Assembly: GCA_902651635.1 (NCBI GenBank)
Contig: CACRSC010000010.1
Coordinates: 803,960-867,959, forward strand
Source of the DNA: Mastigamoeba balamuthi
Lineage: Eukaryota; Evosea; Mastigamoebida; Mastigamoebidae
Direction: 5' to 3'
Length of the DNA stretch: 64,000 bases
The notes under the pieces: model-generated
Told to the model about the DNA's origin: nothing
What the model saw: only the letters and a program-made list of their open reading frames with translations
Database searches by the model: none
Program-made: the position numbers and the translations under genes
In this document: piece after piece, positions 22,301 through 34,160 of the stretch
How positions within the stretch are numbered: the stretch's first letter is position 1
Layout of the letters: each line of letters starts with the position of its first letter

Positions 22301-22887
22301 GGCCTCGCCCCCGGGCGGCGCCTCGCACTCGGCCATGCAGCAGCCCGCCTCCTCGCTGCTCTCGGGCGTCGTCTCCCCCAACAAGGCCCGCGTCTTCCGC
22401 GTCGAGTACGAGAAGCGGTGCGTGCCCCCTGGAGCGTATGCGTGGCTCTCTGTGCTCACGGTGGCCGCAGAGTCGGGAGGGTGGAGATGAGGACGTCGTT
22501 CATGGTGACGGACCTGCTGCAGAAGTCGTGCGCGCTCTGGAGGCTCCCCTCGGACAAGTTCATGCTCGAGTACTTTGACCCAGACCCCGCGTTCGGTAAG
22601 CCTCTTGTCTGCGATTGATTGCCTGTTGCGCTTCGCTGTCGTGCTGCGGCTGTGTTTGCTCCGTTGCGTACTGTCCTCGAATTGCTCTGGGGTTGTTTCT
22701 GCTGTCTCGCTGTCCTTGCTGTCGTACTGAGCAGAGTGGGCGGGCTGCAGACTGCTTTGTGCCGCTGACGGACGACGTGACGCTGCCCGAGGTCTCGCCG
22801 GTGAAGCTGCGCCTGGTGCCCGGGTGCGATGAGCAAGTACAGTCGTCATCGCAGAGCGCCACCGAGGACTTTGACCGCAAGTTTTGA
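19350..22887 (+). CDS. right-handed parallel beta-helix protein with PB1-like C-terminal domain
   Basis: The start ATG at 19350 is followed at once by an intron (GTGCGT). A tiny exon GGGTTCGACCTTCTCTCAG then splices to CGATCAACAATG..., giving MGFDLLSAINNAPEGKVIEV, the classic first rung of pectate-lyase-type beta helices. About eighteen ~23-residue rungs follow with the pattern CDIWGNKxAGVEVKTGANPxFExCKIHDGQASGV. They are interrupted by introns near 20095 (GC-AG, donor GCACGG), 20430, 21415 (GTGCGC) and 22417 (GTGCGT). The last part (RVFRVEYEKRVGR, MLEYFDPDPAFDCFVPLTDD) looks like a PB1/ubiquitin-fold domain, completed across an intron starting GTAAGC. Stop at 22885-22887. There is no signal peptide, so it is probably a cytosolic scaffold similar to F-box-only-11-like beta-helix proteins. 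The PB1 assignment is by eye. Confidence 0.8.
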
Positions 22888-23359
22888 GCAGGGAACAATG
22901 TCCTGATTTCTCTTTATCCATCCAACTCGTCCTGCCTGGCTCTGGGCCCACACCTCTCGGGATACTGGATTCGGCTGGCAGCGGGTGACCCACCCCCCAC
23001 GAGTGTTTATTGCTGCCTGTCAGAGTGAGAAATTACCAGGTCGCCAACAGACCCGTAGGCGATGCGATGCACCCAATTAGAGGTCTCTGTCCAGAAACTC
23101 GGTAGTTGCTCAGGAGGTGACCTCCATGGCAGGAGGTGGCAAGCCTTGTGATGTGACAGATACCTGTAGCACACATAAGATCAGGTGCAAGTTCCATCGC
23201 ATACCTCACCAGCCACGTGCCATCATCACCATCGCAGAATATCGGAAACAGACACGTCATAGGAAAACCATACAAACGTTTCCCACACCCCCCCGCTATC
23301 CACCAGCAGAACCTCTCCCGCACCACAGCGTGATGACAACGCCTCGCCAGCATAGTCGG
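22888..23359. other. intergenic, no gene seen
   Basis: Interval between two plus-strand genes. It presumably holds the terminator of the beta-helix gene and the promoter of family member A. Confidence 0.5.
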
Positions 23360-25053
23360 ATGTGGCAGAACGGGCACGCGGGCCCAGGGAAGGGCCGTGT
23401 GCCCGAGCTGTCCCGGGGGGCAGTGCTGCAGCATGCCCTCGCCCAAGCACGCCTCCTGACGCACAGGGGCAGCGTCAACCACACGGCCGAGGCCAGGCCC
23501 TGCAGCGGCCCCTTGGTCCTCCAGCTGCTGCACCAGTCGCCCGACCCCTACGACTTTGTCCTCTCGGATGGCGACCACTACACCGTACACTCGCCTGCAC
23601 CCGGGGCCCACCGCTCCCCGAATCGCGATATTGATCTGGAAATCACCAGGCGCGGTGCTGTGGAATGCACCAGTTCCCTCACGGGCTGATCGTCGAGTGC
23701 GAGGCCCTCAGGCAGGACATTCCCGACCTGCGGCCGCTGCACGGCCCGGTGGCCGTTGTGGGGCGCCCTGTGAGCGTCAGCCGCAGCCGCGAGGTGGTGG
23801 CTGCGGCCACGCCGCTGCCAGGCTACGCGGGGCAGGTCCTGTCCTCCGACAGGGAGCAGTCGCTCGCCCACGACCGGCCCGAGGACGTGGAGGTGGAGGC
23901 CGTCGGGCACATGCTGAGGACCTGCGCCGACTGGGGTTCGGTGCTGGGAGGTTACAGGGCTCCCGTCTGCCTGGTGCCCCAGTGCCGCTGCCCAACCCAC
24001 ACTGGCTCCCCATTGCCACCCAACACCTCTAACTCTCCTCTGCCACTCAGTGCTGGCTGCTCAGGCCGGACTCCGCCAAGAGGTCCCTGGGATTATCGGA
24101 GGTCGGCAGGTTCCTCAAGCAAGTCTCCGCAGCCACCGTGCCCGTGATGCAGGTGAGACCCCCTCCCCTCGACCACCCAGCATCCTGAGATGGATCGCCC
24201 CCAGGCACTGGTCAGCATGACGCAACTGCTTCACAAGACCGAACTCGGATGGACAATCTATGGGGATATCCTCGACACAATCGCCTCGGCTCTGAATAAC
24301 GCCAGACGTGTGCTGTCGTCTGGCCACTTCCAGGGCCACGCGTTCAACTGGGAGGACCTATCGAATCAAGAGCCCGAGGAGAGCTGGAGGGCTGCCAAGG
24401 GAGCTCTGGACACTGCAGCCAGCCTGGTATCCCCTGCGTGCCGGCTGTGCAGTGACCCACAGGCACCTATCGATGTGCGTTTCAAAGCGCTGGCAATGCT
24501 GCATTCACTGTTTGGCGCCATCGAGAAGGACGAGGCTGCCCAGCAGCAGCGCAAGGTCTGGAACCAGGCAGCGAAAACCGTTCTGCTCTGCGCGAATCAG
24601 CGCCTGGGCTGCTCATCTCCGTTGTCTCTTCTGGATGTGCACACTCTCCGGAGAATCCTGTGTGATTCCTGCACCACGAGGGTTCTGCGACAAACGTACT
24701 ACAGCTTACTGCAGCAGCTGAGATCGTGCACTGTTGAGGAGCCTCTCGTGCGTATAGCACAGGATGGGAGTCACGTTGTCTCCCCTGAAACCTGGAATCC
24801 AGCTTGCCATGTCGGGCAGATGGTGAGATGGTACATGACCAAGGCAGTGTTGGGCCAGGACATTGCTACAGCAGAAGAAGCAACGCACCTACTCAGGGCA
24901 TTTGCATTCCATGGTTTGTTCGACCTAACTGATCATGGCGAACAAGAATACTCCTCGCAGTTGGACTCGAGAGCAATAATGATGCAAACAGGCACTCTGC
25001 AAGACGCATTCAGGAAGCCACAGATAATAACAGTACCCTTTCGTGATGATTGA
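23360..25053 (+). CDS. RPA70N-like OB-fold / helical-repeat protein, family member A
   Basis: Four exons (23360-23584, 23650-23940, 24051-24152, 24205-25053) join in phase 0 to 488 residues. Exon 1 has ELSRGAVLQHALAQ, then GPLVLQLLHQSPDPYDFVLS followed by DGDHYT. Exon 2 starts RCCGMHQFPHGLIVECEA and continues HGPVAVVGRPV. Order and spacing follow the N-terminal OB fold of RPA70 (LSEGAIAAIM, KPILQV, RLLMSDG, then CVCQI and VVILMELEVL). Exon 4 is an Arm/HEAT-like helical region with the family signature GHFQGHAFNWEDLS, APIDVRFKALAMLHSLFGAI and SSPLSLLD. This copy is the most diverged and ends at ...VPFRDD. It lacks the C-terminal CPIKA domain seen in members C and D. OB-fold identity is an inference; function is unknown. 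Confidence 0.65.
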
Positions 25054-25726
25054 CATAATTTGTCCCTCTCCAGCCTTCACTGCTTCGTTTGGACTTAACA
25101 CTCTGGGGAAGGAGGCTGGCTCATAGAAATTAGCGAGACACAGGGTCGTGTGACTCTCACAGGTAATTCCTGTATGCCCAATGCGGAACAGCCAAGTGCT
25201 TGTTGGTCAGGTAGAATCTACATATTCAGCTATCCTCTACCACCATTTGATGAACACTCACAGTTCCGGCAATCCCTTACTGAGTAATACTTCCATTTTA
25301 CTGTTCCAAATCTGACATTTAAAATAATGTTACTTCGTGAATTAAAAAGGGCAAACCAGTGGTTTGGAAAACAGTAGATTTGTCATGGTTAAGCAATGGG
25401 CCAAACCAGATTTGCACTAGTCACTACGGACAACTGGAAATAAATATGTTAGTTCGGCCAATTACTCTCATCTGAGTAGTTACACATACGAATCTCTCAC
25501 ATTTTAGGAATTCTCTCACACAGGGAATGTGTACACAATGCGTTTTTCAATTTTGGATTGCAATCACAATAAAGCACATAAACATCAGATTGCTTATTGT
25601 TTCACTTTATCAGTTTTTCTTCACATACGGGCAGTACATTGATAGTAGTTCAGAGTAATTAACTTCATGAATACATTGAAGTCCAATGGGTGTTAAGGTT
25701 ATCATGTTACTATGACAAAATTGTCC
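25054..25726. other. AT-rich intergenic region between convergent genes
   Basis: Between the 3' ends of member A and the giant receptor gene. AT-rich, with no open frames of note. Confidence 0.6.
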
Positions 25727-28700
25727 TTAAACTTTGGCAAGCTCAATACCAATTGCAGAGAATGTGGGCCTGACCTCTGGTTCTGCATGCCATGTCTTTG
25801 TCATAAGAGTGATGAAGGCGGGCGTGAACCCCTTTGTACTGTCAGGGATGGAAGGTCTCTGGCCATTGATGATGTGGGACACCAGAGAGATTACTGGAAT
25901 ACCCTTGAAAGGAGTGTGACAAGTCAGAACCTCGTACATCACCATCCCAAAAGCATACACATCACTCTTTTCAGAGAAGTGGCCCCTCTGCAGGATCTCT
26001 GGGGCCATCCAGGCCACAGTGCCACAGACAGTCATGGTCTTGGTGGCATTCTTAAGGGCTGACAGTCCAAAATCTGACACAGAATGATGAGGTGTCATTC
26101 AATTTGAGGGAACCAGAGCAGTACCACTTATTTTTGAATCCATATTTGAGTTGACCAAAATGTTTGAAGCCTTGAGATCACGGTGGACGATTCCCGATGA
26201 ATGGATGTAACTGCCCCACAGAATAGTGTGAATCTATGACTGAAATAGTTCGTACGCCATTCCACGGCATGTTGAGGACAGAATCTCCACGGCCTGTTTC
26301 TGGCTGATGCTGCTCTGCGTGATAAGGTTTCTGAGACTGCCATCCATCCACTCAGTGACACTGCATACTAGCCAGTCAGTTCCCGATTGGCCAGATGCCT
26401 GTCATACATGAACATGTTTCTCGGGTTGATAGAGGCCCCCATCTGCATGTCTCCTTAAGTACAGGGAAGAAAACGTGATGGAATGAGCAGTTACGCACAA
26501 AAAGGACAACCGAGGGATGGCGGAGGCTTGACACAAGGGCGATCTCTCTTATCTGTCTCTTGAGCTCTGTCATCGTCACATTGCTTACACTAGTGGTGAA
26601 GAACCTCTTCACTGCCACAATATCCCCCTTGTACTCACTGCCCAGCGAATTGTGAGAGAGAATAGTGGAGCAAATTGATTAGATTTCGGAAGAAGAACTC
26701 ACCCCTTGTACACAGCCCCGAAGTTCCCTTTGCCGATCTGTGTGTTTGTGATTATAACCTCGGAGGGGTCGATCGCCCAATATGGCTTGTGCTTATCCAT
26801 CACCGACAGCTCTAGCAGCAGGTCCTGCACGCTTGATTCCATTGCTGGGCATGCCGACTCCCCGGAGGCATTGACGGAGCCAGACGACGCTGCGGACATG
26901 CTGTTGGCCATGTCGAACCTCCTGTTGAAGCCCTTGAGAACGACCTCACTGATGACCTCCTCTCCTGGCAGTCCATCCAGTTTGAACGACCCGAGTACCT
27001 CGATGGTGAGCAGCGAGCTGAGCTTCTCTGCCTCGGCCGGCCTTAACATCCTCTCGATCTCGGCTCTTGCCAAGCTGCTGACAAGCACCTGTCCTCCTCT
27101 GGCCAAACCAGCGACGCGCGCGGCGACGCCCACAGTGGTCCCATTGTAGTCTGTAGACTGTCCCTCGACTGCAGTCTCGACAGGGCCGAAGTGGATTCCC
27201 ATCCGGACACGGAACCCGCGGAACGAGAGTGCACGATCAGTGAACACTTCAGAGCACTGCTCGTGGGCGAGGAGCTGCGGGTCCCACGGAGCTCCCAAGA
27301 GGGCCTGCTGGACATCGTGGCAGAAGAGGAGGGCGTTGAGTGGCGACTGGAAGGCCAGCATGAACGCATCACCTGAGGGAAGTATAGGAGGCTCGTTAGC
27401 GAATGGCCCTGCGGAGGGAGAATAGCACCCTCAGCCTTTGCCTGATAGCCCTTGTGGCGCACAAGGGACTCCTTTAGAATGGCATTGTGCAGTTTGAGTG
27501 ACGACTTCATGAGAGAAGGGTTCCAGTCCCACAGTGATGACGAGCCCCGGATGTCCGTGAACACCAGTGCGATGCTGCCAGAGGGCGCTGCCACACACTC
27601 CGCCTCTTCCATCTGGGTAACATAACGTCACGGATGGCGTCAGACGAAAAAGAATCCTGGCCTCAGCCTCACAATTTCTCCTTCCATTGCTGTGCTGAAG
27701 GCGGCGACAGATGTGCTGATGTCGAAGAACTCTGGCCTTGACCTGCGAAGAGGGAGTCAGAATAGTTTTAGTTCGGACCCGATGTACGCACTCTGGTGCT
27801 GCAGACCAGCAAACAGCGATGAGATCCTTCACAGGTCCGGGGATCATCCGTTTCTCCAGCAAGGGGCGCAGGCCCTCGTTTACGACTTGAAGGGACACCG
27901 TGTGAGGGTTGAGCTCCTCGTAGGGAACCTCCCTTGTCATGATCTCCCACACAATCACAGCGAAAGCTAGAGGACGGGGGTGAGTCTCGCATCGGCATAC
28001 GACAGCTCACAGTAGACGTCGCTCTTGGTGGTGCAATCGGCCCCTTCCAACACCTCGGGGGCCGTCCAAAAGATGGTGCCGATCACCGCGGAGCTGTCCT
28101 TGTGGGAGTCACCGGGCTTGTGGGAGAACATAGTGAGGCCGAAGTCGCTGACCTTTGCCTGCAGGTTCGAGTCCAACTGCATGTGCACTGGTCAAGCTGT
28201 GGCGAAAAGGCAGAAGAGAGACGCGGATCCCCGCACGAGGATGTTGCTGCTCTTGAGGTCGCGATGGACAATGGGTGGATCGTTTTGGTGCAGGTACGCC
28301 ATCCCGCGTGCAATGTCCGACATGATCGACAGCTTCAACCTCAGCGGCACAGCCACGTCCTCGTTTGCCAGCAGCTCCATGAGGCTTCCGGTCGGCATGT
28401 ACTCTGTGCCACGCGTCAGTGCCGATTCAAAGCGACCCAACGCCGCAAATTGGCTGACCAGTGACAATGATGAAGTTGGTGTCGTTCTTGGCGTGGCACA
28501 TGAAGAGGAGGATGTTGGGGTGCCTCAGCGCCCTCATTACGTCCACCTCCTTCTCGAACTGCTCGATCTCATCCTCCGTCACCGACTGCATGCTGAACAC
28601 CTTGGCCGCGACCTCTGTGTTGCGCCACATGGCCTTGAAGACAATGCCGAAGCTGCCGTGCCCGATGGTGTCGCCGATAAGGATCTCCGACGCGTCGACC

Positions 28701-31700
28701 TGGTCGTAGTACTTTGGTCTATGTCTGCGACGAACCCACAGTGCTGCCGCCACACACGCCACCGTGGCCACTAGCAGGAGACCACCCCCTCCGCCGACAG
28801 CTCCACCGATGATCGCGGCGGTCTCCCGCGACCGGGCAGCGCTCACCTCGGGGCAACCACCGGAGTAGCAACCCGACACTGCCGACGTGGTGCACCACGT
28901 GCAGTTGAACGACCCCACACAGGTCTGCTCGTCGACCACCTGCAGGCAGGCGCACTGCGCCCTGATTGCGCAGTACTTTCCACACCAGTCACACCCTATC
29001 AGCGAGTCGTTGCACTCGGTCTGCGAGGTGATGCGCGAACACGGCAGGATACAATCGGTCGAGGGGTCGTTGTCGTGGTCGATGGTTCCACCGGAACATG
29101 CATGCTCCACGCAGGCCCCCGAGGCCCCTGGGGACTCGAACCCACCAGGGCCGCACTGCAGGCAGGGTGTCGCGGGGAGTGCGTCGTCATCTGTCCACCC
29201 CGCATGGCACTTGAAAGCACTGCAGAGACCGACGGAGCCCGAGGCGGTGTAGGAGCCAGCGGAACAGTTGATACACGGGGTTGCCGATGCGTTGTCGTGG
29301 TCTACCTGGCCAGCGACGCAGGTGAACAGGGAGCACGGACCAGCCGACCCGCGGGGAACACCCGCCCCGGGAGCACAGGTTTCGCACGGGGTGCTCGAAT
29401 TGAAGTCAGAATCAGTTGATCCCACAGCGCACTCCAGAGACAAGCAGGTCCCGACTGCCAAAGGGTGGACGAAGTGGCCCGTCCCACAGGACACGCACGG
29501 CGTGGATGGGTCCAAGTCGGTGTCCGTACTGCCGACAGGGCAGACGAACAGGCTGCAGGGGCCAGTGGAGCCCGCAGGAGAGTAGTGTGCAGCATCGCAA
29601 GGGTCGCAGGGGGTGGCCGGATCTGAGTCGCTGTCTGATGTCCCCGCGGGGCACAGCGTCTGCGCGCACGGCCCGTGGGCTCCCTGAGGAGAGTAGTGGC
29701 CGGGCCCGCACACCACGCACGGGGTTGTCACCTCGTCGTCGTCGTCCTGCGTTCCGGCGGGGCAGGCCAGGGCCGTGCAGTTGCCGAACACACCCGTTGC
29801 TGTCGAGTAGTGGCCGCTTCCGCAGTCGAAGCAGGGAGTCGCGGCGTTCTCGTCCGTGTCGCTGAACCCAACTGGGCATTCGTGACAGACGCCGACGCTG
29901 CCGGCTGCCGCGTAATGGCCCCGCGAGCAAAGCACGCACGGTGTGGAGCTGTCGGCGTCGAGGTCCACCGTCCCCTCAGGACATATCAGTTTGCTGCACT
30001 CGGTGGAGTTGCCCGCCACGGGAACGAAATACCCGGGGCCACAGAAAAGGTGGAACACGCTGTAGACCTCAGCGACCGAGAGGGTGCGGTTGTAGATGCG
30101 CAGGTCGTCGATGAGCCCATTGTAGCAGATCCCCCCCACACCGCTGAACGATTTGCCGACCACCAGGAGAGGCTTGTCGCCAACGTACACCGAAAGGGAC
30201 CTCTTCCCAGAGATCTTCCCGTTTTTGTAGCCGACCATATCGACACCATCGAACACAAACGCGAGATGGACCCACTCTTCGCTCTTGAAGCTCGTGATGA
30301 CCGATATGCCTGAACCGTAGGTCCAGGTGAATTGCCTGTCGTTTTCCAGCGTAAGAACCAGTGTCCCAGGAGTTCCAGAGACCGCAGACGGGCTGAGAGA
30401 CATGATCCACACCTCAAACGCTCTAAACGGAGATACGGGCCGCAGCCACATGGTCATCGTAACCGGATTGTCTTTGGAGATGCCCAACTTGCCGAGCGGC
30501 GGGGACAAGACAGTGGTACAGAAGGGTCCCTGCGTAAAGGTACCGTCTGTAGGGCTGACCCTCCAATCCTGAGAGACGTTAAGAGCGTAGGACCCGACTT
30601 TGCCGCGCTCCCACTTGACGCCAGCAGCGTTCTCGCTGATAACCGCATCCATGCCGTTGCCCGAGCTGTCCGCGAGCCTCTGCGATGCGTCGGAGCCCTC
30701 AAATGGCCAGTACATCACGAGCCCTGCCCTGGGGTCCAGTCCTGCCAGCAGTTTTCCGCACAGCCCCCACGTCGAGCAGTACTCTCCGCACCACTCACAC
30801 CCAGCAGACGAGTTGCATGCAGCCGAGTCACCTTTCCCAAGACATCTGGCTATGCAGGTGGTTGTGGGGTCGTTGTCGTGGTCGACATAGTCGCCCGCGC
30901 ATGCGAACGACTCACAAGGCCCATAGGACCCCGCGGGGACGTAAACCCCGGGTCCGCACTTGACGCACGGGGTCGACGTGTTGGAGTCGCCGTCAACTGT
31001 CCCCGCGGGGCAGCTGAACTTGGAGCAATCGCCGAACGAGGCCTGATTGTCCACGACCGTAGGCAGGTAGTTGCCGGGACCGCAGACACCGCAGGGGGTA
31101 GAGGGGTCCGAGTCGATGTCCAGGGTCCCGAAGGGGCAGTCGGCACAAGGACCCGCGGACCCTGCTGGCATGAACTGCCCGGGCTGGCATTTCGCACACG
31201 GTGTCGAGGTGTCGAAGTCGTCGTCAGAGGTCCCAGCGGCGCACGCGTAGTACCCGCACTGCACTGCGTAGTTCCAGCCGGGGTTCATGTAGTAGCCTGC
31301 CGCGGGGCCCAGTGAGGTGAGGAGAGCGATCAAGGACTGCGAGGCGCACCTGCAGGAGGGCAGAGCATCCGCCACATTGTGGCAATCTCGTTGGCAGAGA
31401 GCGCGCGGTTGTAGAGGCGGACGTCGTCGAAGGTGCCCATGTAGCAGAGGCCAGTGCCGCTGATGTCCAGCCCCAGCGTGAGCGCCGCGCCATCGCCGAG
31501 GTCGAAGCCATCCGAGGCGCGCCTGTCGTTCTCGTACCCGTTGATGTACAGCACGACGAACTCGCCGTCGTAGCTCACGGCCACGTGCAGCCACCCGGAG
31601 TCGTACGACGTCGTCAGGGAGACGGCGCCGTCGAGAGAGGTGCCCCTGAAGAAGAACTTGTAGACGGTGAGGCTGATGCCGGAGGTTCCGCCGCCCAGCA

Positions 31701-34160
31701 GCGTGATCCAGGTGATGGCGTTGTCGGAGTAGGTAAAGGGGGCCTGTATCCAAAGGGCCAGCGTGTGGACTGAGCGCTGGCCGCTGATGTTTACAGAGTC
31801 GAGTGCAGGGGAGACCACGTGGGGGCAGCCCTCTGCCTGCATGGTAATCAGCGTGTATGTGTCGACGGTCAGGTTGGGCGCCAGCATCAGCGAGGTTCCG
31901 AAGGGGCTGGGAGTCCAGTGGACTAGGGGCTGTCCGCGCAGATCGCCATCCATGCCGTGGCCCGAGTGGTCGGCGAGCCTCTCTCCCAGCGAGGACCCAG
32001 CGAACGTCCAGTGCAGGACCAGCCCATCGGTTGAGGGGACCCCCTTCCGAGTGATGTTGCACGCGCCGCTGCTGGCGCACCGCCAACCGCACCAGTCGCA
32101 GCCATACATCGAGTCGTAGCATTCAACAGGAACAGCAATAATCGTGCACGCCGACACACATGCTGTCGATGGGTTCAAGTCGTCGTCGACGTACCCGCGG
32201 GCACACGCGAAGTCAGAGCAGGGGCCGTGCGACCCGCTGGCCACGTACCCGCCAGGCCCGCACGGCACGCATTCCGTTGACGCGTTGCTGTCGTCGTCTG
32301 TCCACCCCGCAGCGCACGGAACACAGGGACCAGACCAGCTGGGTGGGGTGTAGTGGCCGGGCTCACAGGGCACGCAGGCTGTTTCGGAGAGCGAGTCGTT
32401 GTCGGAGGTACCGGCTGGGCAGGAGAGGGCCGAACACTGCGACATGGAGCTCGCGGGAGCGTAAGTGCCAGGGCCGCAGGAAGCACAGGGCTGGGTGGAG
32501 TTGAGCCAGGTGGCGGTGGAGCCGGCCGGGCAGGCGGGATTGCAGAGGGGCGAGAGGGGAGCGCAAACGGCGTGGCACCACGCGCACCCCTGTGCCGACA
32601 CGTTGCACAGCTCTGCTGTCCCTATCAGCGAGCACACCCCAGCGCACGCAGTCGCCGCATCTGAGTCAGAGTCTACTGTCCCTGTGGAACACACCAGCGA
32701 TGCACAGGGCCCCGCTGAGCCCGCCGGAGCGTATGTACCTGCACCGCACTGAACGCACTGCGTCGAGGAGTTACTGTCGTCGTCTGTCCAGCCGGCACTG
32801 CAGGCGAACGAGCTGCATGGCCCACTGTTCCCCGCCAAGGTGGAGAAGAAGTGGCCGGGGCCGCAGGGGTGGCAGGGGGTGGCAGGGTTGCTGTCGTGGT
32901 CTGTGGAGCCCTGCTGGCAGGGCGCGCAGCCACCCGAGGAGCCGGCAGGCGAGTACTGGCCTGCAGAGCACGCGGCACACGGCGTGGACGAGTCCGAGTC
33001 ATCGTCCACAGTGCCGGCTGGACACCGAAAGCCGTCGCACGACGTCATTCGCACCCCACTCGGTATGTAGTACCCTGCCTGTGTGTCAGTTCTTCTTTCC
33101 CGCAGCCCCCGATGACAAAAACAACAGGATATAACTGTGGTGGCATACCAAACGAAAGAGACGGTGAGCGCGGTGAGCGGCGACAGCTGAGGGAAGAAAA
33201 ATTCATGGACACGGAACTCGGATTCACCGTCACCAAAGACCTGAGGAACGCCCTGCCTCTGCCGTTCCAAAGAAAATCGGGAAAATATGAACAGAATCGA
33301 AAAGGAATAGTGAGTGGGTCGACAGCCACCGAAGCACAAAATCACACTGCTTCTGAAATAACTCTGAGACGCCGCGTACCAGAACCGGCGCAGGCCGAGC
33401 GCCAGAGATCGTAGGCCTCGTTGGCAGAGAGCTCTCTCCTGTAGAGGCGGACGTCGTCGACGAGGCCCTTGTAGCAGAGGTCGGCCTTGACGCGCATGCC
33501 GACGACGAGCCTGGCATCGTCGCCCGGATCGACACGGGCCAAAAATACCCCAGCGAAGAGACCGTTGAGGTACACGGTGAGCCACGCGTTGCCAGAGACC
33601 CCGCCGTAGGTCGTGGCGACGTGCATCCAGTCGCCGGCGAGGGCCCTGAACGACGGGAACGTGTACATGGTCGTGTACGTGCCCACCTGCAGCGTCTGCG
33701 CCGGCTGCAGCGACCACACGGCCGCGTCGTACGCGTACTCGTTGTTGCTGATGGTGCTCAGAGCGGCGACCCAGGCGTTCTGCGTGCCCGCGTCGAAGGA
33801 GACGGGCAGGGCCGGCTTGATCCAGAACGCCATCGAGAACGGCGCCCGGCCCCTCATTCCCCGGCGCCAGAGGCTCGGAGAGACGAGGTACGGGCACGTG
33901 GAGCCCTGGCGGTCCTGGAAGGAGCTCTTGAACCACGTGGGCATGAACTGGATGGCGTGGGAGCCCACGACGCCGGGGACCCATGAAACGTTCTGGCTGT
34001 TGGAGCCCGCGAGCGTCGGCGGCAGCCCGTTGCCCGATGAGTCAAGCAGTCGTGCTGAGGCATTGGGCCCGTCGAAGGACCAGTGCGCGAGAAGACCAGT
34101 CTCTAGGTTGCCCGTCGCCATGCCGGCGATCACCGCCCACGCGAGGACTGCGTAGATCAT
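25727..34160 (-). CDS. giant receptor: LamG and Cys-rich repeats, TM, protein kinase, nucleotide cyclase, second protein kinase
   Basis: Start ATG at 34160 (signal [17 protein letters not shown]), stop at 25727, about 2,500 residues, many introns. Outside the cell are three LamG/ConA-like domains, each opening like [20 protein letters not shown]. More than twenty ~38-residue Cys-rich repeats follow the type CPAGTxDxDxxTPCxxCGPG, with PSI-like GCDWCG knots. One membrane helix lies near 28.77 kb. Inside, kinase 1 has [32 protein letters not shown] and TAPEVL. The cyclase has [12 protein letters not shown] and KAEGDAFM (both metal Asp) but TVGVAARV where VNxAAR is expected. Kinase 2 has [29 protein letters not shown] and DFGLS. 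The exon joins I could reconstruct restore frame, including introns of 45 and 47 nt near 26.2-26.4 kb. Both kinases look active. It is probably a surface sensor with serine/threonine kinase output. Retained Lys and Asp at the purine-contact positions favour ATP as cyclase substrate. Confidence 0.9.
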
